64,000 bases of DNA. Origin: Paraclostridium dentum (GTDB taxonomy: Bacteria; Bacillota; Clostridia; Peptostreptococcales; Peptostreptococcaceae). This document shows positions 16,569 through 26,147 of this stretch, in pieces. The notes below the pieces were generated by a model, which did not search any database, had not been told where the DNA came from, and worked only from the letters and a program-made list of their open reading frames with translations. Made by a program: the position numbers and the translations under genes. Position 1 is the first letter of the stretch, and each line of letters opens with the position of its first letter. The DNA is taken from positions 992,001-1,056,000 of the forward strand of contig NZ_WIPK01000001.1 of assembly GCF_012922555.1 (NCBI RefSeq), given 5' to 3'.

Positions 16569-17978
16569 TTATAAAATTTCTGCTAAATTGTCTTTTGTTC
16601 CATACAAATCTCGTTTTCTATAAATAAAATATCCTATAATCCATCTAATACAAACATCTAATCCCATTGCTATCCATACACACTCAATATCTAAATTTGT
16701 AAAATATACAATTATAACCGTAAGTGGAACTCTTATTCCCCATATACCTATGCCCGATATAGTCATAGGTAATTTTGTAAATCCAGATCCTCTTAATGCT
16801 CCATTTATTACTCCTCCCAAATTTCCAGCTAACTGTATAAGCCCCATAACTATTAAATATTTAGATGCTATATTTATAAGTTGTGTATTATTTGTTAGTA
16901 CCAACATTAGTTGCTCTGGGAAAAATATCAAAGGTATTGATGTTACAATTGTTATAATTATGGTTGATTTAAAAAGTTCTTTCATATATTTTTTTCCTAA
17001 TTCTTCATTTTTAGCTCCAACACACTGCCCTACAAAAGCAGTAGCTGCAATTGCAAATGCATTTGATGGCATAAAAGATATAGATTCCGCTTGAAGCCCT
17101 AGTTGATATGCTGCAAGTGTAACTTCTCCATAATTTAATATAGCTCTTGTTAAAATAATAGTAGATAATTGCCAAAATGAATTTTCTAATGATATAGGTA
17201 TTCCTATCCTATATACATTTTTTATTTGCTCTACATCTGGCTTAAGGCCTTTTATAAATAATTTTATATCAAACTTAATCTTCTCTACTTTTTCTCCAAA
17301 ATATACATATCCATTTTTTCTGTTGAACATTAAATATGTCCCATAAAAACACGCTAGGAAATAACCACTAAAAGTCCCTATAGCGGCACCTTGAACCCCT
17401 AAACTTGGCATATTAAAGTTTCCAAATATAAATAAATATCCTATAAATATACTAGTAATATTCATAGACATAGCTATTTGCATAGATATTCTTGCTTTAT
17501 TCATTGATTGCAAACTAGATGTGCATATAAGCATTATACTCATAAAATATAATGACCATGATGATGTTTTAAGACACTTAGATGCTATATGCATAAGATC
17601 ACTGCTTGGATTGAATATAGATAATACAAACTCCGTATTAAAAAATATGAATTGTTGAATTATAATAATTAAAATGCTAAGACCTATAATTGTTTGTTTT
17701 ATTATATATTTTATTTCTTTTGTGTTTTTTGATCCATATGCTTGTGCTACAAACACTGCACTTCCCATTGTTATTCCTCTTAAAATTGCCCATGTTATAT
17801 TTATTATTCTATTACTTAAACTAAAGGCACTTATAGATACCGAATCTAATCTCCCCATCATTCCTGTTAAGCAAAAACCAGCTGTCATTTGCAAAATACT
17901 TTCTAAAACAATCGGTAAAACCATTATTTGTATAGCTTTTCTGATTTCCCTTTGACTAAGTTTGTTGCATTCCTCCAT
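16569..17978 (-). CDS. MATE family efflux transporter
   Basis: The 469-residue protein has twelve membrane helices in two MatE halves; TAGFCLTGMMGRLDSVSISA at the start of the first half is typical. It would export cationic drugs or metabolites with Na+ or H+. The start has an AGGGGGAT site. The flavodoxin-fold reductase gene follows on the same strand. A second, diverged MATE gene is at 20734. Confidence 0.88.
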   Translation of the reverse strand: MEECNKLSQREIRKAIQIMVLPIVLESILQMTAGFCLTGMMGRLDSVSISAFSLSNRIINITWAILRGITMGSAVFVAQAYGSKNTKEIKYIIKQTIIGLSILIIIIQQFIFFNTEFVLSIFNPSSDLMHIASKCLKTSSWSLYFMSIMLICTSSLQSMNKARISMQIAMSMNITSIFIGYLFIFGNFNMPSLGVQGAAIGTFSGYFLACFYGTYLMFNRKNGYVYFGEKVEKIKFDIKLFIKGLKPDVEQIKNVYRIGIPISLENSFWQLSTIILTRAILNYGEVTLAAYQLGLQAESISFMPSNAFAIAATAFVGQCVGAKNEELGKKYMKELFKSTIIITIVTSIPLIFFPEQLMLVLTNNTQLINIASKYLIVMGLIQLAGNLGGVINGALRGSGFTKLPMTISGIGIWGIRVPLTVIIVYFTNLDIECVWIAMGLDVCIRWIIGYFIYRKRDLYGTKDNLAEIL

Positions 17979-18089
17979 AACATCCCCCTAATACTAAATT
18001 CAAATTATAATAAATATTATATCAATATTTTTTGTTTATGTACTCGTAGCATTAAATTTATATTTAAAATTTAATTATTACAAAAAATA

Positions 18090-18145
18090 GATATACCAAA
18101 ATAACTTAATACATAATATTTACGTAAAAATTATTTTGGTATATC
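18090..18145 (-). terminator. Terminator after the 109-residue membrane protein gene
   Basis: A perfect 15-bp stem (18090-18104 with 18131-18145) with a 26-nt loop; a T-run follows on the minus strand. Confidence 0.65.
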
Positions 18146-18152
18146 TTTAAAC

Positions 18153-18482
18153 TCAACTATGGTTATTTTCTTTAAGACCTCTTCTATATCTTCTGTAATT
18201 CATCATGTCTATAGCAACAAAACTAGTTCCTACTCCTATCATTATTGCTCCTGGTATATGACCTGTTATAATTCCTACTAAAACTCCTATTAGTGCTCCT
18301 GTTGTTATATATATAGCAATTTTAGCAAATTTATTAAACTTTAAAGGTATATAGACTGCCATTCTAGTATATAAGAAAGCTCCTACTATTAAACCTACCA
18401 CTGATAATATTATGGTTTCTTGCATATTTCCTAAAGTCAGTCCTAGCCCTAATCCTATTAGAATACATCCAAGGGTTACCAT
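18153..18482 (-). CDS. Hypothetical glycine-rich membrane protein, 109 residues
   Basis: Four predicted membrane helices rich in Gly, Ile and Val, and a basic C-terminal tail (YRRYRRGLKENNHS), so the C-terminus is probably cytoplasmic. No family was recognised. The ATG at 18482 has an AAGGAGAA site. Single gene, divergent from the CaCA exchanger gene at 18636. Confidence 0.6.
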   Translation of the reverse strand: MVTLGCILIGLGLGLTLGNMQETIILSVVGLIVGAFLYTRMAVYIPLKFNKFAKIAIYITTGALIGVLVGIITGHIPGAIMIGVGTSFVAIDMMNYRRYRRGLKENNHS

Positions 18483-18635
18483 CGCAATTCTCCTTTTTAT
18501 CTTTTTTTATATTATATTCTTGTACATTCCAAAAGTTGCTAAGTTTCAATATATAATTTGTTCAAGTATTTTATATTCATATTTGGTATGATATACTATT
18601 TCTTATGATAATTTAGTTTCAAAAGGAGGTTTTTT

Positions 18636-19598
18636 ATGTCATTTTTAATTTTAATAATAGGATTTGCACTTCTTATAAAAGGAGCTGATGTTTTTGTAGA
18701 AGGTGCATCTTCTGTAGCTAAGAGGTTTAATGTTCCTCCTATGCTTATAGGTCTTACTATCGTTGCTATGGGTACAAGTGCTCCTGAGGCTGCCGTAAGT
18801 ATATCATCTTCTCTTGCAGGTCAAAACGATATGAGTATAGCTAATGTTGTTGGATCTAACTTTTTTAATATACTTATTGTTTTAGGTGTATCTGCTATAA
18901 TTGCAAAATTACCTGTTGAAAAAAATACAATAAAAAAAGACACACCTTTTTTAGTATTTATAAGTGCATTGCTTATTATTTTAGGTCTTAATTTTAAGAT
19001 AAGTAGATTTGATGGTTTAGTTTTATTGTTATTATTTGTATTTTTCTTAGTAAATATGATTAAATCAAATCTAGGTCAAAAAAACTCAGATGTATCGGCT
19101 GGTGAAAGTGCTATAGCTATAGAAGCTGTAGAGGTGACTGAATCTGAAGTTTCATCTTTGCCTAAAACTATAGTAATTTGTTTAATTGGTATTGTTGGTA
19201 TCGTATGGGGTGGTGATTTAGTCGTAGATTCAGCAACTAAAATAGCAACTGCATTTGGTATGAGTGCGAACTTAGTTGGTCTTACTATTGTTGCTATGGG
19301 TACATCATTACCAGAATTTGTAACATCTGTTATAGCTGTTAGAAAAGGGGAAACAGAAATTGCAATAGGTAACGTAATAGGGTCTAATATATTTAATATA
19401 TTATTAGTCTTAGGTCTGGCTGCTGTAATTCACCCTATGGCTATTAGTATGTTTGCTTTAATTGATACTATATTTATGACTTTAATAACAGTTTTACTTT
19501 ACATATTTATGAAGAAAAACAATTGTTTGAATAAGACACATGGTTTTATATTTATTGCGATATATATAGCTTATATGGCTTATACTATAATCCGTTAA
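18636..19598 (+). CDS. Calcium/sodium antiporter, CaCA family (YrbG-like)
   Basis: The 320-residue protein is the bacterial length. The two alpha-repeats are plain: VAMGTSAPEAAVSISSSL with NVVGSNFFNILIVLG in the first half, and VAMGTSLPEFVTSVIAVRKG with NVIGSNIFNILLVLG in the second, carrying the paired acidic ion-binding residues. It exchanges cytoplasmic Ca2+ for Na+ or K+. The start has an AAAGGAGG site. The terminator at 19597 overlaps its stop codon. Confidence 0.92.
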   Translation: MSFLILIIGFALLIKGADVFVEGASSVAKRFNVPPMLIGLTIVAMGTSAPEAAVSISSSLAGQNDMSIANVVGSNFFNILIVLGVSAIIAKLPVEKNTIKKDTPFLVFISALLIILGLNFKISRFDGLVLLLLFVFFLVNMIKSNLGQKNSDVSAGESAIAIEAVEVTESEVSSLPKTIVICLIGIVGIVWGGDLVVDSATKIATAFGMSANLVGLTIVAMGTSLPEFVTSVIAVRKGETEIAIGNVIGSNIFNILLVLGLAAVIHPMAISMFALIDTIFMTLITVLLYIFMKKNNCLNKTHGFIFIAIYIAYMAYTIIR

Positions 19599-19646
19599 AG
19601 AAATAAAAAAGAATGCAAGTTAGCTTGCATTCTTTTTTATTTCTTT
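19597..19646. terminator. Bidirectional terminator overlapping both stop codons
   Basis: A perfect 23-bp stem (19597-19619 with 19624-19646) with a 4-nt loop. It contains the last bases of the + strand gene and the stop and last codons of the - strand gene. Confidence 0.9.
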
Positions 19647-20023
19647 AAATTTTCAACACTTTTTGTTTTTAACTTTTCTATTATTTTAAAACTTAAAGGA
19701 TATTTAAATTCTTTATGTCTGTAGTATTGTATAATTGCTATTATAAATGTAATTAAGTAGATAATAGACATTGCAGGTATTAAATAAGCCGCTTGTTTTA
19801 CTATGCATACTAATAATAAAATTGCAAATTCATATATTACAAATGATATATAAAAATCAATAAGTTTTAATCCATTCTTCTTCACAAATTCAGATTCTTT
19901 CCCATATATTTTCCATGCAGCGTATGCTATTATAACCCCAATTATATTAAGCATCATAACAGCTGCTGTCATTACCATCATAGTAATGCTTTCATTTTTT
20001 GTAGATCTTTGATTTTCTGTCAT
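19637..20023 (-). CDS. DUF4870-like small membrane protein
   Basis: From the ATG at 20023, behind AAAGGAAATG, the protein has 128 residues; an in-frame ATG 54 bp upstream lacks a ribosome site. Three hydrophobic helices follow the pattern of DUF4870/Tic20-like proteins, with a polar loop (KESEFVKKNGLKLIDFYIS) where family members have the conserved 'xFVxxHGxxALNFQ' turn, and the C-terminal YPLSFKII. The function is unknown. Confidence 0.6.
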   Translation of the reverse strand: MTENQRSTKNESITMMVMTAAVMMLNIIGVIIAYAAWKIYGKESEFVKKNGLKLIDFYISFVIYEFAILLLVCIVKQAAYLIPAMSIIYLITFIIAIIQYYRHKEFKYPLSFKIIEKLKTKSVENLKK

Positions 20024-20175
20024 AATACATTTCCTTTCATTAATAATTTCTATATTATATTTTGAACCATTTATCAAAAATCGTCAACTTTTTATTAAAA
20101 TTCTATATTCATTTACTATGTTAAATTATTTAGATATAATACTTATAAGTAAAGTTTACATATTGGAGGTGTATT

Positions 20176-20685
20176 ATGGCAATAGAAATGAACCTAAAAG
20201 AATTATATGAAGTTGGAGAAAGCTTTGAAAGCTGTGTTGGAAAAGGATCAAAATCTGAAAGATCTAGAATTCCAAAAAACACATCAAGAATCAACTTAAA
20301 CGAAGATACTATAAATAAAATAGCTAGCTATCCAAACAAAGTTAATATACTTGTTTCAGGGGAAATATGGTGTCCAGATTTTCAGCTTAATGTATCAGTT
20401 TTAAAAAAGTTTGTTGATATTAATGATAATTTTGATATATCTGTTATAACTATGGCTAGAGGTAAAAAATTTATGAGTGAAGCCTTAAATATAGAAAAAG
20501 AAAACTTTAAAGGTCCAACAATTGCATTTTTGGATGAAAATTTTAATGTTATAGGAGTATTTGAGGAACGACCTCAAGAGGTAAAAAAGGTTAATGACTT
20601 TGAAGAAATAAAAATTGATTATTATAAAGGTAAGTATTTATTAGATACTGTTAATGACTACTTAAATATATTAAATATAAAATAA
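20176..20685 (+). CDS. Thioredoxin-like protein with a WCPDF site
   Basis: The 169-residue protein has a thioredoxin-fold core (about 50-160) with a short N-terminal helix region. The active-site turn is WCPDF: C66 is kept but the second cysteine is Phe69. The partial protein at 63504 is a clear paralogue with WCPDC. Both share KELxExGxSFE at the N-terminus and a C-terminal YxxGxYL/M region. The lost resolving cysteine suggests a one-cysteine (glutaredoxin- or peroxidase-like) or binding role (inference). The start has a GGAGGTG site; it is a single gene. Confidence 0.8.
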   Translation: MAIEMNLKELYEVGESFESCVGKGSKSERSRIPKNTSRINLNEDTINKIASYPNKVNILVSGEIWCPDFQLNVSVLKKFVDINDNFDISVITMARGKKFMSEALNIEKENFKGPTIAFLDENFNVIGVFEERPQEVKKVNDFEEIKIDYYKGKYLLDTVNDYLNILNIK

Positions 20686-20726
20686 AAAAACGACTAGATA
20701 GAAACCTCTATCTAGTCGTTTTTTAT
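20684..20726. terminator. Bidirectional terminator
   Basis: A long perfect stem (20685-20701 with 20708-20724) between converging genes, with A and T runs at its sides. Confidence 0.9.
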
Positions 20727-20733
20727 TTTATAT

Positions 20734-22104
20734 TTAAACAGCATTTTTTGCATTTTCATAAATCTCAACATCTTCATATTTTTCATTTTCTTGAATTTTT
20801 GATTTATTCTTTTGAAGTATTTTTCTTGCAATTACAAGTACTATTGCTTCAGATACAAGCGTAGTAAACCATATACCTGCACCTCCAAATATAGACGTCA
20901 TCAATATTAAGCTTAAAGTTATTACTACTAATCCTCTTCCTAAGGATATTACACTTGCATGTATCGCTTTTCCTGTTGAAACACAAAATCCGGATATTAT
21001 TACATTATATCCCATAATCAAATATGCTACTGAAGATATTCTTAAAGTTTTTACAGTATAATTAAATAGTGTTATATCTGATTTATCGATAAATATAGAT
21101 ACTATTTGATTTGCAAATATTAAAACTAATAAAAATGCTATTACCGAAGCTTTTGTTATATAGCTTAAACTCATTTTTAAAAGACTCAGCACTGATTTAT
21201 TATCTTCCATACCATAATAGTAACTACATATTGGTTGTAATCCTTGAGATATCCCTAGCATAGTTGTAAGAACTAAAGTTGTTATATAACAAATTACACT
21301 ATAACTAACTAAAGCATTTTCACCTATTAACATTAATATACTTTGATTAAATAGTAATATAACTACAGCTAAACTTGCCTCTGTCATAGAATCTGGAATA
21401 CCTATTAAAACAATTCTTTTTATAAATCTAAAATCAAATTTAAATTTACAAAATCTTAGTTTTCCTCTTCTTCTTAAAAAATGAGCTAAGAAAAATGTCA
21501 CTGAAAATACTCTAGCAATTCCAGTTGCCAAAGCTGCACCTTCAACTCCCCATCCCCATTTAAGTACAAATATATAATCTAAAACTATATTAGTTATTGC
21601 TGAAATTATAACCCCTATTGTAGATAGATGAGGATATCCATCACACTTTATAAGTAACTCAAGTCCATAAGAAACTAAGTAAAAAGTAACAAATAATATA
21701 ATATTCCCTAAATATCCTTTAACTAAAGGTAATGTACTTTCTGTCGCTCCTAAAAATATAGATATTTTTTCTAAGTTAGCTAAACTAAATACAATAATAA
21801 ATATAGATATAATAGCTAGTACTACAGTATTAAGTGTAAAGTATTCACTTGCTTTTTTATCATCACCTTTACCAAGGGTCATTGATACAACAGTTGATGC
21901 TCCAGTTGATAATAAAACTGACACAGCAAACAAAGTATTTATAAATGGTGTTGATATATTAACAGCTGCCAAGGCTTCACTTCCAACCCCTTTGCTGACA
22001 AAAGCTCCATCTACCATAGAATATAGTGAAAATACCCACATAGATGCTACTGATGGTATTACATATTGTTTAAATTGAGTTTTTAAATCTTTTACGTTTT
22101 TCAT
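20734..22104 (-). CDS. MATE family efflux transporter (second)
   Basis: The 456-residue protein has twelve membrane helices and the MatE duplication (SMVDGAFVSKGVGSEALAAV in the first half). It is closer to the MepA-like branch than the pump at 16569. The start has a GGGAGGTAAT site. It is divergent from a MerR regulator with a drug-sensing-type C-terminal domain at 22191, only 86 bp away. That suggests an inducible export system (inference). A charged, Glu/Lys-rich C-terminal tail ends the protein. Confidence 0.88.
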   Translation of the reverse strand: MKNVKDLKTQFKQYVIPSVASMWVFSLYSMVDGAFVSKGVGSEALAAVNISTPFINTLFAVSVLLSTGASTVVSMTLGKGDDKKASEYFTLNTVVLAIISIFIIVFSLANLEKISIFLGATESTLPLVKGYLGNIILFVTFYLVSYGLELLIKCDGYPHLSTIGVIISAITNIVLDYIFVLKWGWGVEGAALATGIARVFSVTFFLAHFLRRRGKLRFCKFKFDFRFIKRIVLIGIPDSMTEASLAVVILLFNQSILMLIGENALVSYSVICYITTLVLTTMLGISQGLQPICSYYYGMEDNKSVLSLLKMSLSYITKASVIAFLLVLIFANQIVSIFIDKSDITLFNYTVKTLRISSVAYLIMGYNVIISGFCVSTGKAIHASVISLGRGLVVITLSLILMTSIFGGAGIWFTTLVSEAIVLVIARKILQKNKSKIQENEKYEDVEIYENAKNAV

Positions 22105-22190
22105 AATTATTACCTCCCTCCACCTAATTGAATATAAACTATGGTATAATACTCAAGTCAACAATTTTATTTCAAAATGGGGTGATTTTT

Positions 22191-23024
22191 TTGAAAAGAA
22201 AATATTATAAAACTGGAGAATTATCAAAAATCTATAATTTAGGTAGAGATTCGCTTAAATATTATGAAAAGTTAGGTCTATTAAATCCAGGTAGGGATAC
22301 AAATTCTTACAGAATGTACACTATAAAAGATATATGCAATTTAAATTTAATAAAAGAACTTAGAAGCCTTGATTTTTCTATGCAAAGAATAAAAGAGTAC
22401 TTAGAAAATAGAAATGTTAAAACTACTAAAAAAATGTTACAAGAAGAGATAAAACTTATAGATCAAAAGCTAGACGAGCTGACTATACATAAAGAAAGCT
22501 TAAATAAAAGGCTAAGCTCTATTGATAATACACTAGATCATACAAATTTTAATAGAATTGAACTTTTATACATGAATAAAAGAAAAGCTCTTACAGTTAA
22601 TTCAAATGTTAGCTTTGATGAAAATGTAGATTACTTAATTCAAAGGTTAAATGAAAAATTTGATGATAAATTCTACGTATTAGGGAATAGCAATTTTGGC
22701 GCAGTATTTGATACAAAAAGTGTTTCAAATGGAATTTTTAATAATTATAAATCTATATTTTGCTTACTTGATGATAACGCTACCAACTTCAATTTTACAA
22801 TAGAAGAAGGTTATTATGTAACTTATACATATAAAGGCGATTATAAAAAAACAGCAAAAATAATCCCTATGTTGTTTAAATTTATAGAATTTAATAACTA
22901 TACAGTTCTTGGAGATCCTATAGAAATTTATAAAATAGATATTTATGAAACATCTTTAGAAGATGAGTACGTTACTCAAGTTCAAATTCCAGTTCAATTA
23001 GTAAGTGATTTATATGAATTCTAA
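22191..23024 (+). CDS. MerR family regulator with effector-binding (GyrI-like) domain
   Basis: The start is taken as the TTG at 22191, behind GGGGTGAT, giving 277 residues; the upstream ATG at 22128 would lie in the promoter. Residues 1-70 are the MerR winged helix (YYKTGELSKIYNLGRDSLKY), 75-115 a coiled coil, and 125-277 a BmrR/GyrI-type ligand domain. It is divergent from the MATE pump and is likely to control it, as in BmrR-like drug-responsive systems. A TATAAT lies at 22145-22150. Confidence 0.82.
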   Translation: MKRKYYKTGELSKIYNLGRDSLKYYEKLGLLNPGRDTNSYRMYTIKDICNLNLIKELRSLDFSMQRIKEYLENRNVKTTKKMLQEEIKLIDQKLDELTIHKESLNKRLSSIDNTLDHTNFNRIELLYMNKRKALTVNSNVSFDENVDYLIQRLNEKFDDKFYVLGNSNFGAVFDTKSVSNGIFNNYKSIFCLLDDNATNFNFTIEEGYYVTYTYKGDYKKTAKIIPMLFKFIEFNNYTVLGDPIEIYKIDIYETSLEDEYVTQVQIPVQLVSDLYEF

Positions 23025-23053
23025 AAAAGGGTATATTATCTATACCCTTTTTT
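23023..23053. terminator. Bidirectional terminator
   Basis: A perfect 13-bp stem (23023-23035 with 23041-23053) between converging genes. Confidence 0.85.
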
Positions 23054-23054
23054 G

Positions 23055-23273
23055 TTATGGAATTAAAGTATCAATTCCATTTATATATTCTTCATCTTCT
23101 ATTGAGGAAATAGAGCTTAAGTTTATATTAACTCCATCTTTAAGCTTTACTAATTTACAAGGAAGTAGTCTATTGCTATCAAGTTTATCACTTAAAAACT
23201 TTTCTATAAATTCAGTAGTGTTTGAATAATCAGCTTCATATTCACTTCCATCTTTCATCATGATTTTTATCAT
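23055..23273 (-). CDS. Hypothetical protein, 72 residues
   Basis: A small acidic protein. It begins MIKIMMKDGSEYEADYS, a beta-hairpin pattern, followed by a helix (TTEFIEKFLSDKL) and a second beta region. No family was recognised. The ATG at 23273 has a GGAGG site. It lies 27 bp downstream of clpB on the same strand and ends at a terminator, so it is probably the second gene of the clpB transcript. Confidence 0.65.
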   Translation of the reverse strand: MIKIMMKDGSEYEADYSNTTEFIEKFLSDKLDSNRLLPCKLVKLKDGVNINLSSISSIEDEEYINGIDTLIP

Positions 23274-23300
23274 AAGTTGCCTCCATAACCAATTTGAAAC

Positions 23301-25904
23301 TTACGCTCTTTCTTGTACTGTTATTTCTACATTGTCATCATTTCCATCTATAAGTATATGACATCCATTATAAACTTTACCAGCTATCATCATTTTAGCT
23401 ATTTTTGTTTCTAATACATTTCCAATATATCTCTTAAGTGGTCTAGCTCCATAAATAGGATCATAACCTTCTTTTATCAATACATCTTTAGCTCTATCAG
23501 TTATACTTAAAGTTATATGCTTATCAACTAATCGTCTTCTTAAATCATCTAAGAATATGTCTATAATTCTTCTAATGCCTTCTTTATCAAGAGGTTTAAA
23601 CATTATGATATCATCAACTCTATTTAAAAACTCAGGTTTAAATCTTCTCTTCATTTCATTCATTACCATTTCTTTAGTAGACTCTTTTATTTCACCTGAA
23701 TCTTCTAATAAATATGAACTACCTATATTTGAAGTCATTATTATTATTGTATTTTTAAAATCAACTGTTTTACCTTTATTGTCAGTAAGTCTTCCATCAT
23801 CTAATATTTGAAGGAATAAGTTAAATACATCTTCATGCGCTTTCTCTATTTCATCAAATAGTAATACTGAATATGGATTTCTTCTTACAGCTTCTGTTAA
23901 TTGTCCTCCTTCTTCGTATCCTACATATCCTGGAGGCGGTCCTATAAGTCTTGATACTGCATGTTTTTCCATATATTCTGACATATCAATTCTAATTATA
24001 TTTTCTTCACTATCAAATAAATTTCTAGCTAAAGTTTTTGCAAGTTCTGTTTTACCAACACCTGTAGGTCCTAAGAATATAAATGATCCTATTGGTTTAT
24101 TTTCATCTTTAAGTCCTGCTCTGTGACGAATAACAGCATTACTTACAGCCGTTACAGCTTCATCTTGTCCTATAACACGAGTTTTTAACTCTTCTTCTAA
24201 TCTTAGTAATTTTTCTTTTTCGCTTTCAACTAACTTAGTTATAGGTATATTTGTCCATTTAGAGATTACTTCTGCAATTTCTTCTTCTGTAACCTCTTCT
24301 TTTAATAAAGATGTTTGATTGTCATCTTCCATTTTTTCTTCTGCTTCTTTAATTTCGTTTTCAAGTTTTGGAATTATACCATATTTAAGCTCTGCAGCTT
24401 TATTTAAATCATATTCTCTCTCATATCTTTCTACATCTCCTCTAGCCTCATCAAGTTTAGCCTTAAGGTTTCTAACATTCATTATATGTGACTTTTCTTT
24501 TTCATATATAGCTGTTAAATCATCATTTTTAGACTTAAGTTCAGCTAATTCATCTTGAAGTTTTTCAAGTCTTCTTTTACTTGCTTCATCCTCTTCTTTA
24601 AGAAGTGCTTCTCTTTCAGTCTCTAATGTAAATATTTTTCTTCTAACTATATCTAACTCAGTTGGTAGTGAGTCAATTTCACTACGAATCATAGCACTTG
24701 CTTCGTCTATTAAGTCTATGGCTTTATCTGGTAAATATCTATCTTGTATATATCTATCTGATAATTTTGCTGCTGCAACTATTGCAGAGTCATGGATTCT
24801 AATACCATGGTGAATTTCAAATTTTTCTTTTAATCCACGAAGTATAGAAATTGTATCACCTACACTAGGTTCATCCGCTATAACTGGTTGGAATCTTCTC
24901 TCTAATGCTTTATCTTTTTCTATATACTGTCTATATTCATCAAAAGTAGTAGCACCTATACAATTTAGTTCTCCACGAGCTAACATTGGTTTTATTAAGT
25001 TTCCTGCATCCATAGCCCCGTCTGTTTTTCCTGCTCCTACTATTGTGTGTATCTCATCTATAAATAAAATTATTTTTCCTTCAGCGCCTTGAACTTCTTT
25101 AAGCACTGCTTTTAATCTTTCTTCAAATTCACCTCTATATTTAGCACCTGCTATTAATGATCCCATATCAAGCGCAAATATAATTTTATCTTTAAGGCCT
25201 TCAGGTACATCTCCTCTGACTATTCTTTCTGCTAAGCCTTCTACTATAGCAGTTTTACCTACACCTGGCTCACCTATTAAAACAGGATTGTTTTTTGTTC
25301 TTCTTGAAAGTATTCTTATAACTCTTCTTATCTCTTCATCACGACCTATAACTGGGTCTAATTTATTTTTTTTAGCTAAATTTATTAAGTTTGTACCATA
25401 TCTAGCTAATGCGTCATATGTACCCTCTGGATCTTGGGTTTCTACTCTTTGATTTCCTCTAACTTTTGATAATACTTCTAAAAAGCTGTTTTTATTTATA
25501 TTGTATTGTTTAAATATTTTACCTATATTTGAACGTGATTCTAATTCAATTATAGCTAAAAATAAATGTTCAACACTTATATACAAATCATTGAATTCTT
25601 TTGAAATTTCTTCTGATTTTATTAATACTTCATTTAACTTTCTTGTAGCTACTACACCTTGTGAACTAGCTGCCTCACCTTGAATTTGAGGTAGTTTTAA
25701 AAGTTCAGTTTTTACACTTGCTTTTAGGCCTTCTACAGATATACCCATTTTTTCTATTATTCTAGGTATTAATCCATCTTCTTGGTCTATTAATGAATAA
25801 AGTAAATGTATTGTATCTACTTGTTGGTTATGATTTTTAACAGCTTCACTAAAAGCATCATTTAAGCTTTTTTGGACTCTTTGTGTCATTTTATCTGCTT
25901 CCAT
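23301..25904 (-). CDS. clpB: ATP-dependent chaperone ClpB
   Basis: Disaggregase of 867 residues from the ATG at 25904, which follows GGAGGAG. Order: N-terminal Clp_N repeats (1-145), AAA+ domain 1 with GEPGVGKTA and ILFIDEIHT, the ClpB-specific coiled-coil M domain (about 405-525), AAA+ domain 2 with [12 protein letters not shown] and [10 protein letters not shown], and the C-terminal D2-small domain. The M domain separates it from ClpC. It resolves aggregates with DnaK, whose genes are not here. No CIRCE or CtsR site is visible upstream; an inverted repeat at 25934 is. Confidence 0.95.
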   Translation of the reverse strand: MEADKMTQRVQKSLNDAFSEAVKNHNQQVDTIHLLYSLIDQEDGLIPRIIEKMGISVEGLKASVKTELLKLPQIQGEAASSQGVVATRKLNEVLIKSEEISKEFNDLYISVEHLFLAIIELESRSNIGKIFKQYNINKNSFLEVLSKVRGNQRVETQDPEGTYDALARYGTNLINLAKKNKLDPVIGRDEEIRRVIRILSRRTKNNPVLIGEPGVGKTAIVEGLAERIVRGDVPEGLKDKIIFALDMGSLIAGAKYRGEFEERLKAVLKEVQGAEGKIILFIDEIHTIVGAGKTDGAMDAGNLIKPMLARGELNCIGATTFDEYRQYIEKDKALERRFQPVIADEPSVGDTISILRGLKEKFEIHHGIRIHDSAIVAAAKLSDRYIQDRYLPDKAIDLIDEASAMIRSEIDSLPTELDIVRRKIFTLETEREALLKEEDEASKRRLEKLQDELAELKSKNDDLTAIYEKEKSHIMNVRNLKAKLDEARGDVERYEREYDLNKAAELKYGIIPKLENEIKEAEEKMEDDNQTSLLKEEVTEEEIAEVISKWTNIPITKLVESEKEKLLRLEEELKTRVIGQDEAVTAVSNAVIRHRAGLKDENKPIGSFIFLGPTGVGKTELAKTLARNLFDSEENIIRIDMSEYMEKHAVSRLIGPPPGYVGYEEGGQLTEAVRRNPYSVLLFDEIEKAHEDVFNLFLQILDDGRLTDNKGKTVDFKNTIIIMTSNIGSSYLLEDSGEIKESTKEMVMNEMKRRFKPEFLNRVDDIIMFKPLDKEGIRRIIDIFLDDLRRRLVDKHITLSITDRAKDVLIKEGYDPIYGARPLKRYIGNVLETKIAKMMIAGKVYNGCHILIDGNDDNVEITVQERA

Positions 25905-25933
25905 AAAAAACTCCTCCAAACTTTTAAATTTAA

Positions 25934-25970
25934 TTTACTATAACTTATACCACTATAAACTTATAGTAAA
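25934..25970. promoter_or_regulatory. Inverted repeat upstream of clpB
   Basis: Arms TTTACTATA (25934-25942) and TATAGTAAA (25962-25970), with partial pairing continuing inward. It lies 30-66 bp upstream of the clpB start, near the expected promoter. It matches neither CIRCE nor the CtsR heptad repeat. Confidence 0.4.
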
Positions 25971-26108
25971 CATTTACCATTAATTTAAATATATTCTTAT
26001 TTTTCTTTAATTTTTTAAAATTTAGACATATTGTCTTAAACTTATGTTTTATTATTAGCTTTAATTTATTCGATAATTCACATTAAGATTATTAAAGCTA
26101 TTATTAAA

Positions 26109-26147
26109 TAAAAAAAGTGGATAAATCTTAAAAGATTATCCACTTTT
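26109..26147 (-). terminator. Terminator after the histidine kinase gene
   Basis: A 12-13-bp stem with one bulge and flanking A and T runs. Confidence 0.75.

Noticed and set aside
22128-22190. MerR start at the ATG at 22128
   Set aside because: It has no ribosome site and contains the likely promoter TATAAT; TTG at 22191 follows GGGGTGAT and gives the normal MerR N-terminus.
25905-26000. CIRCE or CtsR operator at clpB
   Set aside because: Neither TTAGCACTC-N9-GAGTGCTAA nor tandem GGTCAAA heptads are present.
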